Positions 25,895 through 35,095 of a stretch of DNA of 51,169 nt are shown here, in pieces (position 1 is the stretch's first letter; each line of letters begins with the position of its first letter). Source of the DNA: an uncultured Rhodoblastus sp. (GTDB lineage: Bacteria > Pseudomonadota > Alphaproteobacteria > Rhizobiales > Beijerinckiaceae); NCBI RefSeq assembly GCF_903903185.1, contig NZ_CAIUXT010000223.1:1-51169 (forward strand), in the 5' to 3' direction. The notes below the pieces were generated by a model. That model did no database searches. It was not told where the DNA came from and worked only from the letters and a program-made list of their open reading frames with translations. The translations under genes were made by a program, and so were the position numbers.

Positions 25895-26488
25895 ATGGGG
25901 CTGTTTTCCGATTTCGCGGTCAAACCGAAACTTTCCCGTACCCCTTCGATCGCAGGCTTGCTGCTCGCCGTCCTTGCGGCGCTGGCGTTTGGCGGCGGTC
26001 GGGCTTTGGCCGAATCGCCGCCGGGTCCGAGCGCCGTCGGTTTCTGGCAATCCACTTCCGACGACGGCAATCCGAGCGGCTGGTTCTTTTTCACCGAAAA
26101 GAACGGCGTAGCCGAGGGACGGTTGGTCAAGATGTTCAAGAAGGCCGGCGAAGCCCATCCGGTGGATACCTGCGTCAATTGTCCCGGCGCGATGAAAGGC
26201 GCGCCCATGCTCGGCCTCACCATCGTGACCGGCATGAAGCGCCACGGCCTCAAATATGACGAAGGCCATGTTCTCGATCCGCGCGACGGCTCGGTCTATA
26301 ACGCCCAGATGGAAATCAGCCCGGATGGGCAGAAGCTTTTCCTGCACGGCTATATCGGCATGCCGGTGCTGGGGCAGACCAAAACCTGGACAAGGCTTCC
26401 CGACGACGCCATTCCGGCCGCCGCCCTGCCTCCCGACCCGATGGCGACGGTCGGGAAGAAGTCCGCCGCGCCAGCCAAGGCGCCGTGA
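25895..26488 (+). CDS. DUF2147 family secreted protein
   Basis: 197 aa from ATG 25895, with CAGGAGA six bases upstream; the longer frame to 25868 is unlikely. A hydrophobic segment at ~18-40 ('AGLLLAVLAALAFGGGRALA') acts as signal peptide or anchor. The DUF2147 domain follows: 'VGFWQSTSDDGNPSGWFFF', 'CVNCPGAMKGAPMLGLTIVTGMK', 'GHVLDPRDGSVYNAQMEIS' and 'LHGYIGMPVLGQTKTWTR'. It is predicted periplasmic and of unknown function. It ends convergently with the FixJ-type gene, 27 bp apart. Confidence 0.85.
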   Translation: MGLFSDFAVKPKLSRTPSIAGLLLAVLAALAFGGGRALAESPPGPSAVGFWQSTSDDGNPSGWFFFTEKNGVAEGRLVKMFKKAGEAHPVDTCVNCPGAMKGAPMLGLTIVTGMKRHGLKYDEGHVLDPRDGSVYNAQMEISPDGQKLFLHGYIGMPVLGQTKTWTRLPDDAIPAAALPPDPMATVGKKSAAPAKAP

Positions 26489-26515
26489 CCGACGCATTGC
26501 TCGACCGCGAATGCT

Positions 26516-27136
26516 TCAACTCGCGGCCGGCGCCGATTCCGCCAGCAATGACATGCGGACCAGTTCCGAAAGGCTCGCCACCTCAGCCTTGGCCATCAGA
26601 TTGGCGCGATGCGTTTCGACCGTGCGCACGCTGATGCCCAACTCGAAGGCGATCGTCTTGTTGAGCTTGCCCTTCAGCAGTCCGGCCAGCACATCCCTTT
26701 CGCGCACGCTCAGCCCCCCGAGCTTTTCGCGCGCCGCCAGGGCCTCGGCATCGCCGACGCGCCAATCGCCGCGCCGCGCCAGGGCCGAGCGCACCAGCGA
26801 GACGATCAATTCGTCGTCGAATGGCTTTTCGATGAAATCCACCGCGCCGAGCTTCATCGCCTTGACTGCCTGGGGCACGTCGGCGTAGGCGGTCATGAGG
26901 ATAGTCGGCAGCAGGACGCGCCGGCTTTTCATTTCCTCCAGCAATTCGAGGCCAGTCATGCCGGGCATGACGATATCGCTGACCACGCAACCCTTGGGCT
27001 CCGGATTCTTTTCGAGAAATTCCGGGGCCGAGGCGTAAAGCCTGACGGGGAGGGAGTCGCCCTTCAGCAGCAGCGCCAGCGATTCGCGCACGGCGGGATC
27101 GTCCTCTATGATGTGAACCGTTCGCTCATCGGGCAT
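26516..27136 (-). CDS. FixJ family response regulator
   Basis: 206 aa. The receiver domain (residues 5-120) carries the acidic pair 'EDD', phospho-acceptor Asp54 in 'VVSDIVMPGMTG', a switch Thr in 'ILMTAY' and 'IEKPF'. The LuxR-type helix-turn-helix output domain spans ~140-200 ('LSVRERDVLAGLLKGKLNKT', 'ISVRTVETHRANLM'). It is divergent from a PAS histidine kinase with 255 bp between, a typical cognate pair arrangement. It is a FixJ-type regulator, but the target genes (nitrogen fixation or microoxic metabolism) are not visible here. Confidence 0.93.
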   Translation of the reverse strand: MPDERTVHIIEDDPAVRESLALLLKGDSLPVRLYASAPEFLEKNPEPKGCVVSDIVMPGMTGLELLEEMKSRRVLLPTILMTAYADVPQAVKAMKLGAVDFIEKPFDDELIVSLVRSALARRGDWRVGDAEALAAREKLGGLSVRERDVLAGLLKGKLNKTIAFELGISVRTVETHRANLMAKAEVASLSELVRMSLLAESAPAAS

Positions 27137-27391
27137 GGGCAGGCTCTTTCGTCAAAAAGCGCGCGGACGCCGGCTACTCTGCCCGGTCGGTGAGGGCAGG
27201 AAGCCGGAGGTTTTTTTGCAACCGCTACATATGCATATTGCACGAAATTTTCCAGAACTTCGTGCCAACAAGTTGAATCGGCTGACAATAAATTATCGCT
27301 TTGCCGTGGACGGGATGCTTTCCGGCGTCGACCGAACCAAACAGCGCCGCTCCGGCCGGCTCTTCGGCTGGCGTTGGGGGAGGACGATCCA

Positions 27392-29311
27392 TTGAGCGGC
27401 GAAAATTCCCCCACCGAAGCCGGGTCGCGATCCGGCGGCGCGCTGGGCCTGCGCTTTTTCGAGGGCTTGACAGGCCTGCCGCTGCACTGGCGCATCGTCG
27501 CCTCTGTTCTGGTCACCGTGGCCGCCTGTCTGGTTCGCCTTGCGGTAAGCCAACAGCTTGGCGATCGGCTGTTCTACTTCTCCTTTTATCCGGCCATAGC
27601 CGTCACCGCCGTCCTGCTCGGCTCCATTCCAGCATTTGCGGTTGTGGTGCTGGCGATCCTCGCCAACCATTGGCGGTTGGGCGCCGCGTCTTTGCCGCCC
27701 CTGAACGATCAGACCAATCAGTTGCTGCTCGGGGTTTTCATCCTCAACAGCATGGTTGTGATCTTCATGGCGCGGCTGCTGTTCGATCTGGCCCGGGCGC
27801 GGCGCGCCGGCGAGGACCTGATCCGCATCAACGCCGAACAGCTCGGGCAATTCGTCGAACAGGCGCCGGCGGCCATGGCCATGTTCGACCGCGACATGCA
27901 TTATGTCGCCGCGAGCGCGCAATGGCGCCTCGTCCATCGCCTGCCGCGCGACCTCATCGGCAAGTCGCATTACGATTCGACGCCGGGAATCAAGGACGAA
28001 TGGCGGCAGGCTCACCAGCGCGCCCTGGCGGGTGAAACGGTGGAAAACGAACAGGATCTTTTCGTCCGCAGCGATGGCGTCGAGCTTTGGCTGCGCTGGG
28101 AAGTGCGTCCCTGGCGCTTGGCGCAGGATGGCATTGGCGGAGTCGTCATCTTCGCCGAGGATATTACCGAGCGGATTAGAATTCAGGAAGCCCTGCGCGC
28201 CAACGAAAGGCGGCTCAACGCCATCGTCGATGCGGCGATGGAGGCGATCGTTTCGTTCGACGCTTCCGGCGCGATCCAGTCCGCAAATCCGACGGCGCTG
28301 GAAATGTTCGGCTATGAAAGGGAAGAACTGCTTGGCCGCAACGTCCAGATGCTGCGTTCGGAGCTTCATCTGGCGGAACAGGACAGGCCGTTCGCCCCTG
28401 ACCATGGCGAGGGCGGCAAAAGGGTCGCCGGACTGCGGCGCAGGATCGAGGGCCAGCGCAAGGACGGCTCGGCTTTCCCGCTCGAACTGACGATCTGCGA
28501 GGCCCCGATCGACCAGAACATGCTGTTTGTCGGCTTCCTGCGCGATCTCAGCCCGATAGAGGAGGAAAAGCGCCGCGTCAACGCCCTGCGCGATGAGTTG
28601 GTGCATATCGCCCGGCTCAACGACATGGGCGAGGTCGTCGCGAGCCTCGCCCATGAAGTCGGCCAGCCCATCGCCGCGATCCTCAATTTCTCCGCGGCGC
28701 ACCGCCGCGCGATGGCAGCGACCGGAAAGTCGCCGGAACCCGACCTCATCGCCAAGATCGAGGCGCAGGCCCGCCGCGCCGCCGAAATATTGAAACGCCT
28801 GCGCGGCTTCATCGAAAAGCGCCCGCCCGAACAAAAGGCCGAGAGAATCCACGACCTGGTCGACGATGCGATCCGGCTGGCCCTGTTGCGTTCACGCGCC
28901 GAGGTTGTGCATGTTCCGCCGGCCAAGGGCGACGGCGACTTTCTGGTCTTTGCCGACGCCACCCAGATTGGACAGGTGTTGATCAACCTGTTGCGCAACG
29001 CCGACGACGCGGTGTTCGACGAGGCAGAGCCGGAAATTCTTATCGAAATCTCCGCCGACGGGCCGGACAAAGTTCGCGTCAGCGTCGCCGACAATGGCGC
29101 CGGCGTCGATCAGGAAGCGCTCGAACAACTTTTCGCGCCGTTTTACAGCACCAAGAAATTCGGCATGGGCGTCGGCCTGTCGATCAGCAAATCGATTGTC
29201 GAAAGCCACAATGGCGCCATTTCCTACCGTCCCAATGCGCCGCGCGGCTCGATTTTCGAATTCACTTTGCCGATCGACCGCCCGGACGGCAAACCGCCGG
29301 CAGGGGCCTGA
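27392..29311 (+). CDS. FixL-like PAS sensor histidine kinase
   Basis: 639 aa from TTG 27392, with GGAGGAC six bases upstream; a TTG at 27374 is poorly placed. Four membrane helices (roughly residues 35-125) are followed by two PAS domains (about 150-270 and 275-395), each with an 'ED..ER' or 'RD.S..EEEKR' end. The histidine box is 'SLAHEVGQPIAAIL' with His421. The ATPase part has 'QVLINLLRNADDAV', 'VSVADNGAGVD' and 'GMGVGLSISKSIVESHNG'. This is the overall plan of FixL and LuxQ-type HWE-unrelated kinases. The second PAS aligns with the FixL heme PAS ('GQRKDGSAFPLELTI'), but the position of the proximal heme His appears to be Gln ('AEQD'). Confidence 0.9.
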   Translation: MSGENSPTEAGSRSGGALGLRFFEGLTGLPLHWRIVASVLVTVAACLVRLAVSQQLGDRLFYFSFYPAIAVTAVLLGSIPAFAVVVLAILANHWRLGAASLPPLNDQTNQLLLGVFILNSMVVIFMARLLFDLARARRAGEDLIRINAEQLGQFVEQAPAAMAMFDRDMHYVAASAQWRLVHRLPRDLIGKSHYDSTPGIKDEWRQAHQRALAGETVENEQDLFVRSDGVELWLRWEVRPWRLAQDGIGGVVIFAEDITERIRIQEALRANERRLNAIVDAAMEAIVSFDASGAIQSANPTALEMFGYEREELLGRNVQMLRSELHLAEQDRPFAPDHGEGGKRVAGLRRRIEGQRKDGSAFPLELTICEAPIDQNMLFVGFLRDLSPIEEEKRRVNALRDELVHIARLNDMGEVVASLAHEVGQPIAAILNFSAAHRRAMAATGKSPEPDLIAKIEAQARRAAEILKRLRGFIEKRPPEQKAERIHDLVDDAIRLALLRSRAEVVHVPPAKGDGDFLVFADATQIGQVLINLLRNADDAVFDEAEPEILIEISADGPDKVRVSVADNGAGVDQEALEQLFAPFYSTKKFGMGVGLSISKSIVESHNGAISYRPNAPRGSIFEFTLPIDRPDGKPPAGA

Positions 29312-29329
29312 AACCGCCAAGAGGCGGCG

Positions 29330-31147
29330 TCAGTTCGGGGCCGGTTTTTTGGGCAAGAGCGGGGCCGCCGCGTCGGAACGATGGATCAGCCCGAGGGCGT
29401 CTGGGACCAGGGTTGCGTCGTCCCACGCACCCGAGAGGTTGAAACCCAGTTGCAGCGGTTTGGCGTCGGGATCGCCGGGGGGCTGATGGCTGGCGACGGC
29501 GCGCAGGTCGACGGTTCGTTCGGCGATTTGCGCCTTGCCGGAAAAATTGGCCGTGAGGCGCTCGCCGCGCGCGAACCCTTCCTCGACGTCGGCCTGTCCT
29601 TGTTGAATGCCGAATTTCGCGCCGAGTTGCTCGAAGGCGGTGCGGCCCGAACGCAGTTCGACGCCGGCGGTCAGCGGCCGGCGCTCCATGCGGCGGAAGG
29701 CGAGGCTGAGGTCGAGCCCGTAGATTTCGCCCTTCTCGACCGCCAGTTCGCCGCGCGCGTCGAGGCGGCTCGCCAGTTCATACCAGGAGTCGCCGGAGGT
29801 TTCGAAACTGAGGGTGGCGCGCGCCGTTCCGCTCAGCGACTGGCGCTTGAACCCGTCCCACAGCAGCGCGGCGACATCGACTTTTTCCGCGAAGGCCGAC
29901 CCGCGAATGTCGAGTCCACCGGCGTTTTCGGCGATGATGGCGCGCGCCCGGACCTGTCCCGAATAGGCCGAGGCCTGCGCCAGCGACAGGTCGAGCCGGC
30001 CGTTTTTCAATATGGCGGAGAGGGCGGCGTCGTCGAACTGGAAATCGCCGAGACGGGCGTGCGCAGCCGACAGGCGCAGATCGAGATCGGCGGCGGCGAG
30101 ATGCGAGGGCCAGAAAATTTCATGGCTCCACTGGCCGCTGGCGGAGGCCGCGGGCAGGGCCTCGATCAGCGGCTCCAGATTGACTGAAGCCCCCGCGAGG
30201 GTGGCGGAGATCAACGGCCGTTGTCCGTCGAGACGGATCGAAGCGGCGCCATCGAGGGCGTTGCCGTCAATCGATACCGCGATGGCGGGAAAGGCGATGA
30301 GGTCGGGATCGAGGATCGCCTCGCCCTTGATCGAGAGCGCGCCATAGCGGCCGGGCAGGGGCAGGGTCAGGTCGAGCCATTGCGCGGCCTGGCGAAGCGA
30401 GGGCGCGGCGCCCGAAACCCGTCCCTTGAAATGCGGGCGCGGCGCCAGGGCGAGGGCGCCGTTGATGTCGATCTGGAAGGCGTCGGCGTCGACGCGCAGG
30501 GTGACCTTGCTTTCCTTGCCACGCGGCCATTGGTCGGGCTGCGCCGCCCAGAGCGCGAACCGCGCCGGTGGACGATTCTCGCCGAAAGCAGGCAACTGGC
30601 AATGGCCGATCAGCGACAGAGGCGCGCCGGCGCGGCTCCAGTCGAGACGCGCCTCGATGGCCTCGGCCGCCAGATCGGTCTTTTCCGCTCCCGGCCGGCG
30701 CAGCAGCAGCTTGCCGCCGACGACCTGCACCTCTCCCAGCGCCATTTCCGGCGCCGATCCGACACCGCCGGGCGTTTGGCCGGCTGGGGCGAAGAAGGCA
30801 TGGGCCAGGTCGATGGTGAAGACGGCGTCGGCAAGGATAGCGCGCGCCAGTTCGAGGCGGCCGGTCAAAAGGCCAGCGAGGCCGAGATCGACGCGCAGGC
30901 TGGAGGTCGATATCTGCATCCCGCCTGAGCCCTGTTCGAGTTCGGCGTCGTAGATGCGGATATGCGGGCGCGGCAGCACCGCGAAAACCGAACGCCCGTG
31001 TGACGCCAGCCTCATGCCGGAGGCGCCCGCGATCTGGCTTTCGATGGCGAGAATCTGGGCGTTTTGCGACACGGTCCAGGGCGCGGCGGCCAGGGCGGCC
31101 AAGAGCGCGACGAAGGCGGCCAGAAACCATTTTACATTGAATTTCAT
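29330..31147 (-). CDS. AsmA family protein
   Basis: 605 aa from ATG 31147 (MKFNVKWFLAAFVALLAALAAAPWTV); a frame running to 31558 overlaps the upstream glycosyltransferase gene in another frame and is not real. One N-terminal membrane helix is followed by a long periplasmic beta-rich region of the AsmA/YhdP type. The C-terminal domain has 'GTARATLSFETSGDSWYELA' and 'LDARGELAVEKGEIYGLDL'. Such proteins are bridge-like lipid transporters or envelope-homeostasis factors. It lies 55 bp downstream of a GT4 gene on the same strand and may be cotranscribed. Confidence 0.88.
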   Translation of the reverse strand: MKFNVKWFLAAFVALLAALAAAPWTVSQNAQILAIESQIAGASGMRLASHGRSVFAVLPRPHIRIYDAELEQGSGGMQISTSSLRVDLGLAGLLTGRLELARAILADAVFTIDLAHAFFAPAGQTPGGVGSAPEMALGEVQVVGGKLLLRRPGAEKTDLAAEAIEARLDWSRAGAPLSLIGHCQLPAFGENRPPARFALWAAQPDQWPRGKESKVTLRVDADAFQIDINGALALAPRPHFKGRVSGAAPSLRQAAQWLDLTLPLPGRYGALSIKGEAILDPDLIAFPAIAVSIDGNALDGAASIRLDGQRPLISATLAGASVNLEPLIEALPAASASGQWSHEIFWPSHLAAADLDLRLSAAHARLGDFQFDDAALSAILKNGRLDLSLAQASAYSGQVRARAIIAENAGGLDIRGSAFAEKVDVAALLWDGFKRQSLSGTARATLSFETSGDSWYELASRLDARGELAVEKGEIYGLDLSLAFRRMERRPLTAGVELRSGRTAFEQLGAKFGIQQGQADVEEGFARGERLTANFSGKAQIAERTVDLRAVASHQPPGDPDAKPLQLGFNLSGAWDDATLVPDALGLIHRSDAAAPLLPKKPAPN

Positions 31148-31202
31148 CCGGGCACGATAAACGTCCGGACTGCCGCCGCAAACAGCAAAAAAGGAGTTTG
31201 TG

Positions 31203-32444
31203 TCATCGCCGGACCGGAGCGGTCGCGACCCGGGATTTCCTCGCGTCCGCCGGCATGGTTTGTTCGATGGCGGGTCCCGTGACCGGGCGGCTGGCGAGAG
31301 CGCCCTGGCCCTCGCCGCCGCGCGGGGCGAGGCGGGCGGTTTCGGCCTCGACGATGGCCATGAATTTCTCGCGGAAAACAGCGCGGGAAAAACGCTGTGC
31401 GTTGGCGCGGCAGTTTTCCGGGCTGAACCGGGCGCCAAGCCGCTCGAATTTCTCCACCGCCTCGATAATCGCGACCTCGCTCTGCTCGAAAAAAAACAGA
31501 CCGGTGGACCGCGCCCGATCCGGCCCGAGCACGGTTTCGAGCGCGCCGCCACGTCCAAAGGCGATCACCGGCGCGCCGCAGGCCTGCGCCTCGACCGGCA
31601 TGATGCCGAAATCTTCCTCCGCCGCGAAAACGAAGGCGCGGGCGCGGCGCATGTGGTCCCGCAGGCTGGCGTCGTCCTGAAATCCCAGGATTTCGACATT
31701 GGGGGTCGCGATCCGGCGCACCGTCGCCATTTCCGGCCCGTCGCCGATCACCACCAGCCGGCGTTGCGGCATCAGAGCGAAGGCGGCGACGATCAGCGCC
31801 ATGCGCTTGTAGGGCGCCATTCGCGACGCCGCGAGGTAGAAACCTTCCCGCTGCGCGCCGAAAGGCAGGTTCGCCAGATCGATGGGCGGGTAAACCACGT
31901 CGGCCTCGCGCCGATAGGCTTTGGCGATGCGCCGCGCGATATAGGCGGAATTGGCGATCATCCGGTCCGGACCATAGGCGGTGCGCACGTCCCACAGGCG
32001 CAGATAATGCAGCAGCGCGCGCGCCAGCAGGGAGCGAAAGCCTCGGGAAAACCCGGATTCGGCGAGATAGGTGTGCTGAAGATCCCAGGCGTAGCGCATC
32101 GGCGAATGAATATAGGACAGGTGGACCTGATCCGGTCCGGTGATGACGCCCTTGGCCACGGCGTGCGACGAGGAAATGATCAGATCGTAGCCGGACAGGT
32201 CGAATTGCTCGATGGCGCAGGGCATCAGCGGCATCAACAGGCGATGCCGCGTTTTCGCCCCCCAAATGTTTTGCAAGAAACTCGTGGTCACCTTGCGACC
32301 GCGCAAAAAATCGGCCTGGCCGGGGGGCAGGGCGCAGATCAGGGTGAAAAGGTCGGCCTCCGGAAACAGGCCGAGGATCTCCTCCACGACCTTTTCCGAG
32401 CCCGCGCGCGTCACCAGCCATTCATGAACGATTGCAACCTTCAT
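31203..32444 (-). CDS. GT4 family glycosyltransferase
   Basis: 413 aa from ATG 32444 (MKVAIVHEWLVTRAGSEKV); six extra codons upstream are unlikely. It is a GT-B enzyme with 'SSSHAVAKGV', 'YIHSPMRYAWDL', 'SAYIARRIAKAYRREADVVYPP' and 'GFYLAASRMAPYKR'. The nucleotide-sugar site is 'FVFAAEEDFGIMPVEAQACG'. Close relatives act in mannosyl or other transfer in exopolysaccharide assembly. The C-terminal ~35 residues are low complexity. Confidence 0.9.
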   Translation of the reverse strand: MKVAIVHEWLVTRAGSEKVVEEILGLFPEADLFTLICALPPGQADFLRGRKVTTSFLQNIWGAKTRHRLLMPLMPCAIEQFDLSGYDLIISSSHAVAKGVITGPDQVHLSYIHSPMRYAWDLQHTYLAESGFSRGFRSLLARALLHYLRLWDVRTAYGPDRMIANSAYIARRIAKAYRREADVVYPPIDLANLPFGAQREGFYLAASRMAPYKRMALIVAAFALMPQRRLVVIGDGPEMATVRRIATPNVEILGFQDDASLRDHMRRARAFVFAAEEDFGIMPVEAQACGAPVIAFGRGGALETVLGPDRARSTGLFFFEQSEVAIIEAVEKFERLGARFSPENCRANAQRFSRAVFREKFMAIVEAETARLAPRGGEGQGALASRPVTGPAIEQTMPADARKSRVATAPVRR

Positions 32445-32493
32445 TTCCGGCCCGCGCGTCAATGCAACCGGAAGTATAGGCGCGCGGCGTTAA

Positions 32494-32874
32494 TTAACGG
32501 TAGCGCCGGAAAAATCCGGCGAGGCCGGCGGCGCTGGCGAGGAGCCAGCCCGCGATCATGGTCATGCCGCCGGTCGGCGCGGCCATGGGGAACAGCCGCG
32601 CGCCGCGCAAGGTCAAGAGCGCGACATCGGCGGAAAACAGCGTCGCGCCAAAGGCCAGCGCCAGCGCCGAGGCGAGCCAGAGCCGGCTGCTTCCCGAGGT
32701 TTCCTTCGCCCGCGCGGAAAGGGCGAGCACCGCCGCCGCATGGACCAGCAGGATCATCGCGACATTGGCCAGACGCGCGCCGCCGCCGATATGGGCGGCG
32801 ACCGCCGCCGCCGCGACTCCGCCCGCGCCCATCAGGCCGGCGAGCGCGGACAGGGCGTCGATGATTTTCTGCAT
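32494..32874 (-). CDS. DUF423 family membrane protein
   Basis: 126 aa with four hydrophobic segments. It has the DUF423 pattern: 'LSALAGLMGAGGVAAAAVAAH' at the N-terminus, 'LVHAAAVLAL', then 'LFSADVALLTLRG' and 'PTGGMTMIAGWL' near the C-terminus. The family is widespread and of unknown function. It sits upstream of a GT4 gene on the same strand and is divergent from another GT4 gene. Confidence 0.9.
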   Translation of the reverse strand: MQKIIDALSALAGLMGAGGVAAAAVAAHIGGGARLANVAMILLVHAAAVLALSARAKETSGSSRLWLASALALAFGATLFSADVALLTLRGARLFPMAAPTGGMTMIAGWLLASAAGLAGFFRRYR

Positions 32875-32961
32875 GGGGGGCCTTTATCGATCGGCTAAGA
32901 AATTGCGCGTCATGGTTGTATCGGTCCGGCAGGGCGTCCAGGTCCGGCGCGGGGGGCATTC

Positions 32962-34212
32962 ATGAGCGAAGCGGAACCCAAGATCAATATCGTCCTTGCG
33001 GTCGATCACGCCTCCGTCACCGGCGGCCAGGCGAAAGTGGCGCTGGAAAGCGCGCTCGGCCTCAAGCGGGCGGGATTCAATCCTGTGGTCTTCGCCGCCG
33101 CTTCGCCGGTCGATCCGCGTCTGGCGCTGGCGGCAGTCGAGGTGGTCTGCCTCGACCAGCCCGACCTGCTCGCCAACAGCTCAAAAGCCGCCGCCGCGCT
33201 GCAGGGAACATGGAATTTTCACGCCGCCGAACAATTGCGGCTGGTGTTGGCGCGGCTGCCGCGAGAAAACACCATTGTCCATGTCCATGGCTGGGCCAAG
33301 GCGCTGTCAGCCTCGATCGCCCGGCCGATCCGGCGGTCCGGCTTGCCCGCCATCTATACGATGCACGAATATTTCATGTTCTGCCCCAATGGCGGCTTCT
33401 ATGATTACCAGCGCCATGACGTCTGCCAATTGGCGCCCCTCTCGCCGCAATGCTGGGCGACCCATTGCGATTCCCGCACCTATCCGCGCAAGATCTGGCG
33501 CGGCCTGCGTCAGACGGTGATGCAGCGCGTCGCCCGCCTGCCGGAGATTTTCGACGATTTCATCCTGATCTCGCGCTTTCAGGAGAACGTCGTCGCCGGC
33601 CGCCTGCCGTTGGGCGCGCGCGTCCACGCCCTTTCCAACCCGATCGATTGCGTGGATCTCGGCCGCAAGAGCGAACCGGCTTCCGGCGATTTCCTGTTCG
33701 TCGGACGCCTGTCGCCCGAAAAAGGGCTGTTCTGTTTCGCGGAAGCCGCGCGAAAAGCCGGGATCGTTCCGGTTTTCGCCGGCGACGGCCCGGCAGCCGA
33801 GGCGTTGCGCGCCCGCTATCCCGAAGCGCGGCTGCTTGGCTGGAAATCGCCTTTGGAGGTCAAGGCGCTGATGCGCAAGGCCCGCATCCTGGTTTTCCCC
33901 TCGCTGTGGTTCGAGGGCCAACCGCTGACCGTGTTGGAGGCCATGGCGATGGGAACGCCGGTCATCGTCTCCGACGGCTGCGCCGGACGCGAGGAAGTCG
34001 AAGATGGCGTCACCGGCCTGTGGTTCGAGAGCGCCAATGCGGATAGACTGGCGCGGGCGCTGGAAATGGCCCGGGACGACGCGCTGGTCGCGCGGATGTC
34101 CGACGCCGCCTATGACCAATTCTGGAGCGATCCGCCGACGCTGGCGCGCCATGTCGAGCGCCTGGGACGGGTCTATCGGGAGATGTTGGCGCGGCGCCGC
34201 GCGGCGGCCTGA
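32962..34212 (+). CDS. GT4 family glycosyltransferase
   Basis: 416 aa; a run of G lies five to ten bases before the ATG. It is a GT-B enzyme with 'VDHASVTGGQAKVAL' at the N-terminus, 'IVHVHGWAKAL', 'TMHEYFMFCPNGGFY', 'LFVGRLSPEKGL' and the sugar-nucleotide loop 'PSLWFEGQPLTVLEAMAMG'. A cluster of Cys around residues 138-172 ('FCPNGG', 'DVCQL', 'QCWATHC') resembles small metal-binding loops seen in some GT4 enzymes. It is followed by an SGNH hydrolase gene on the same strand. Confidence 0.9.
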   Translation: MSEAEPKINIVLAVDHASVTGGQAKVALESALGLKRAGFNPVVFAAASPVDPRLALAAVEVVCLDQPDLLANSSKAAAALQGTWNFHAAEQLRLVLARLPRENTIVHVHGWAKALSASIARPIRRSGLPAIYTMHEYFMFCPNGGFYDYQRHDVCQLAPLSPQCWATHCDSRTYPRKIWRGLRQTVMQRVARLPEIFDDFILISRFQENVVAGRLPLGARVHALSNPIDCVDLGRKSEPASGDFLFVGRLSPEKGLFCFAEAARKAGIVPVFAGDGPAAEALRARYPEARLLGWKSPLEVKALMRKARILVFPSLWFEGQPLTVLEAMAMGTPVIVSDGCAGREEVEDGVTGLWFESANADRLARALEMARDDALVARMSDAAYDQFWSDPPTLARHVERLGRVYREMLARRRAAA

Positions 34213-34261
34213 ACCGGCCTTTGGCCGATTCTGGGCTGTCTGGAGACGGAACGGGGAGAAA

Positions 34262-35002
34262 ATGGCGCGTTGGCCGCAGGGAGGTCCAATTCTGGCGATT
34301 TTGGCGGCGGCGGCCGGCATTTTCGCGCTTTATTCGGTCTATCTGGCGCGTGAGGCCTGGATCGCCGGCAGGATCGCGGCGCTCTCCGGCGCCCCTGCGG
34401 GCGGCCATTCCTGCGCGGGGGCGGAAAGCGGCCTGCGCCGCCTCTATCTGATTGGCGATTCGACGCTGGCGCGATGGCCGGCGAAAAGTTTCGGCGCCGG
34501 CTGGGAGGTGATCAATTGCGGCATTGGCGGCGAAACGGCGGCGCAATTGGCGCGCCGTTTCGAAAATTTCGATTTCGTCCGTCCACAGGACGCGGTCCTG
34601 ATTGCCGCCGGACTGAACGATCTCGTCGCGGCGGCTTTTTTCGATGGCGCCAAGGCGAAGGAAATACGTGAACAAACGACCCGGGGACTGACGGGCCTGG
34701 CGCATGCGGCGAGCCTGCGAAGCCGGCATGTCTTGCTCGCAACCCTTGTCCCGCCTTCGCGCCCGGATCTCATGCGTTGGCTGGTGTGGAAGGAATCCGT
34801 GCGCGATCTGGTTGCCGAAGCCAATGGCGCGTTGCGCGGGGCAAAGCTGGACGGGCGGATCGAAATCGTCGATTTCGCCGCCGCGCTCGACAGCGCCGAC
34901 CGGCGCACGCCCGACATTTTTCGCGCCGACACGCTGCATTTGAATGAGGCTGGCTACGCCAGACTGGCGGAGGCCGTCCGTCGCGCCCTCCCGGACCCAT
35001 GA
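34262..35002 (+). CDS. SGNH/GDSL-type hydrolase
   Basis: 246 aa from ATG 34262, with GGGGAGA two to eight bases upstream; the frame open to 34004 overlaps the glycosyltransferase. An N-terminal membrane anchor (residues 9-28) precedes an SGNH domain: 'YLIGDSTLARW' (Ser67, block I), 'NCGIGGETAAQL' (block II), 'AAGLNDLV' (block III) and 'ADTLHLNEAGY' with the Asp-His pair (block V). All four blocks are intact. In polysaccharide clusters such enzymes often remove or transfer acyl groups on sugars, so an EPS deacylase is a reasonable guess. Confidence 0.88.
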   Translation: MARWPQGGPILAILAAAAGIFALYSVYLAREAWIAGRIAALSGAPAGGHSCAGAESGLRRLYLIGDSTLARWPAKSFGAGWEVINCGIGGETAAQLARRFENFDFVRPQDAVLIAAGLNDLVAAAFFDGAKAKEIREQTTRGLTGLAHAASLRSRHVLLATLVPPSRPDLMRWLVWKESVRDLVAEANGALRGAKLDGRIEIVDFAAALDSADRRTPDIFRADTLHLNEAGYARLAEAVRRALPDP

Positions 35003-35095
35003 ATTCCCGGTTAAATCGCTGCGATCCGGTTTCGCTCCATGCGGGATCGCCCGATCCGTCAACCTGCCGGCCAGCGCTCTTTCCCCGCGCCCTCG

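Noticed and set aside
29314..29327. CCGCC-AAGA-GGCGG hairpin between the FixL-like and AsmA genes
   Set aside because: Only five base pairs and no T-run; likely chance in G+C-rich DNA.
31200..32864. 554-residue plus-strand frame opposite a GT4 gene and DUF423
   Set aside because: The antisense genes have complete family motifs; the plus-strand translation is charged and repetitive with no domain.
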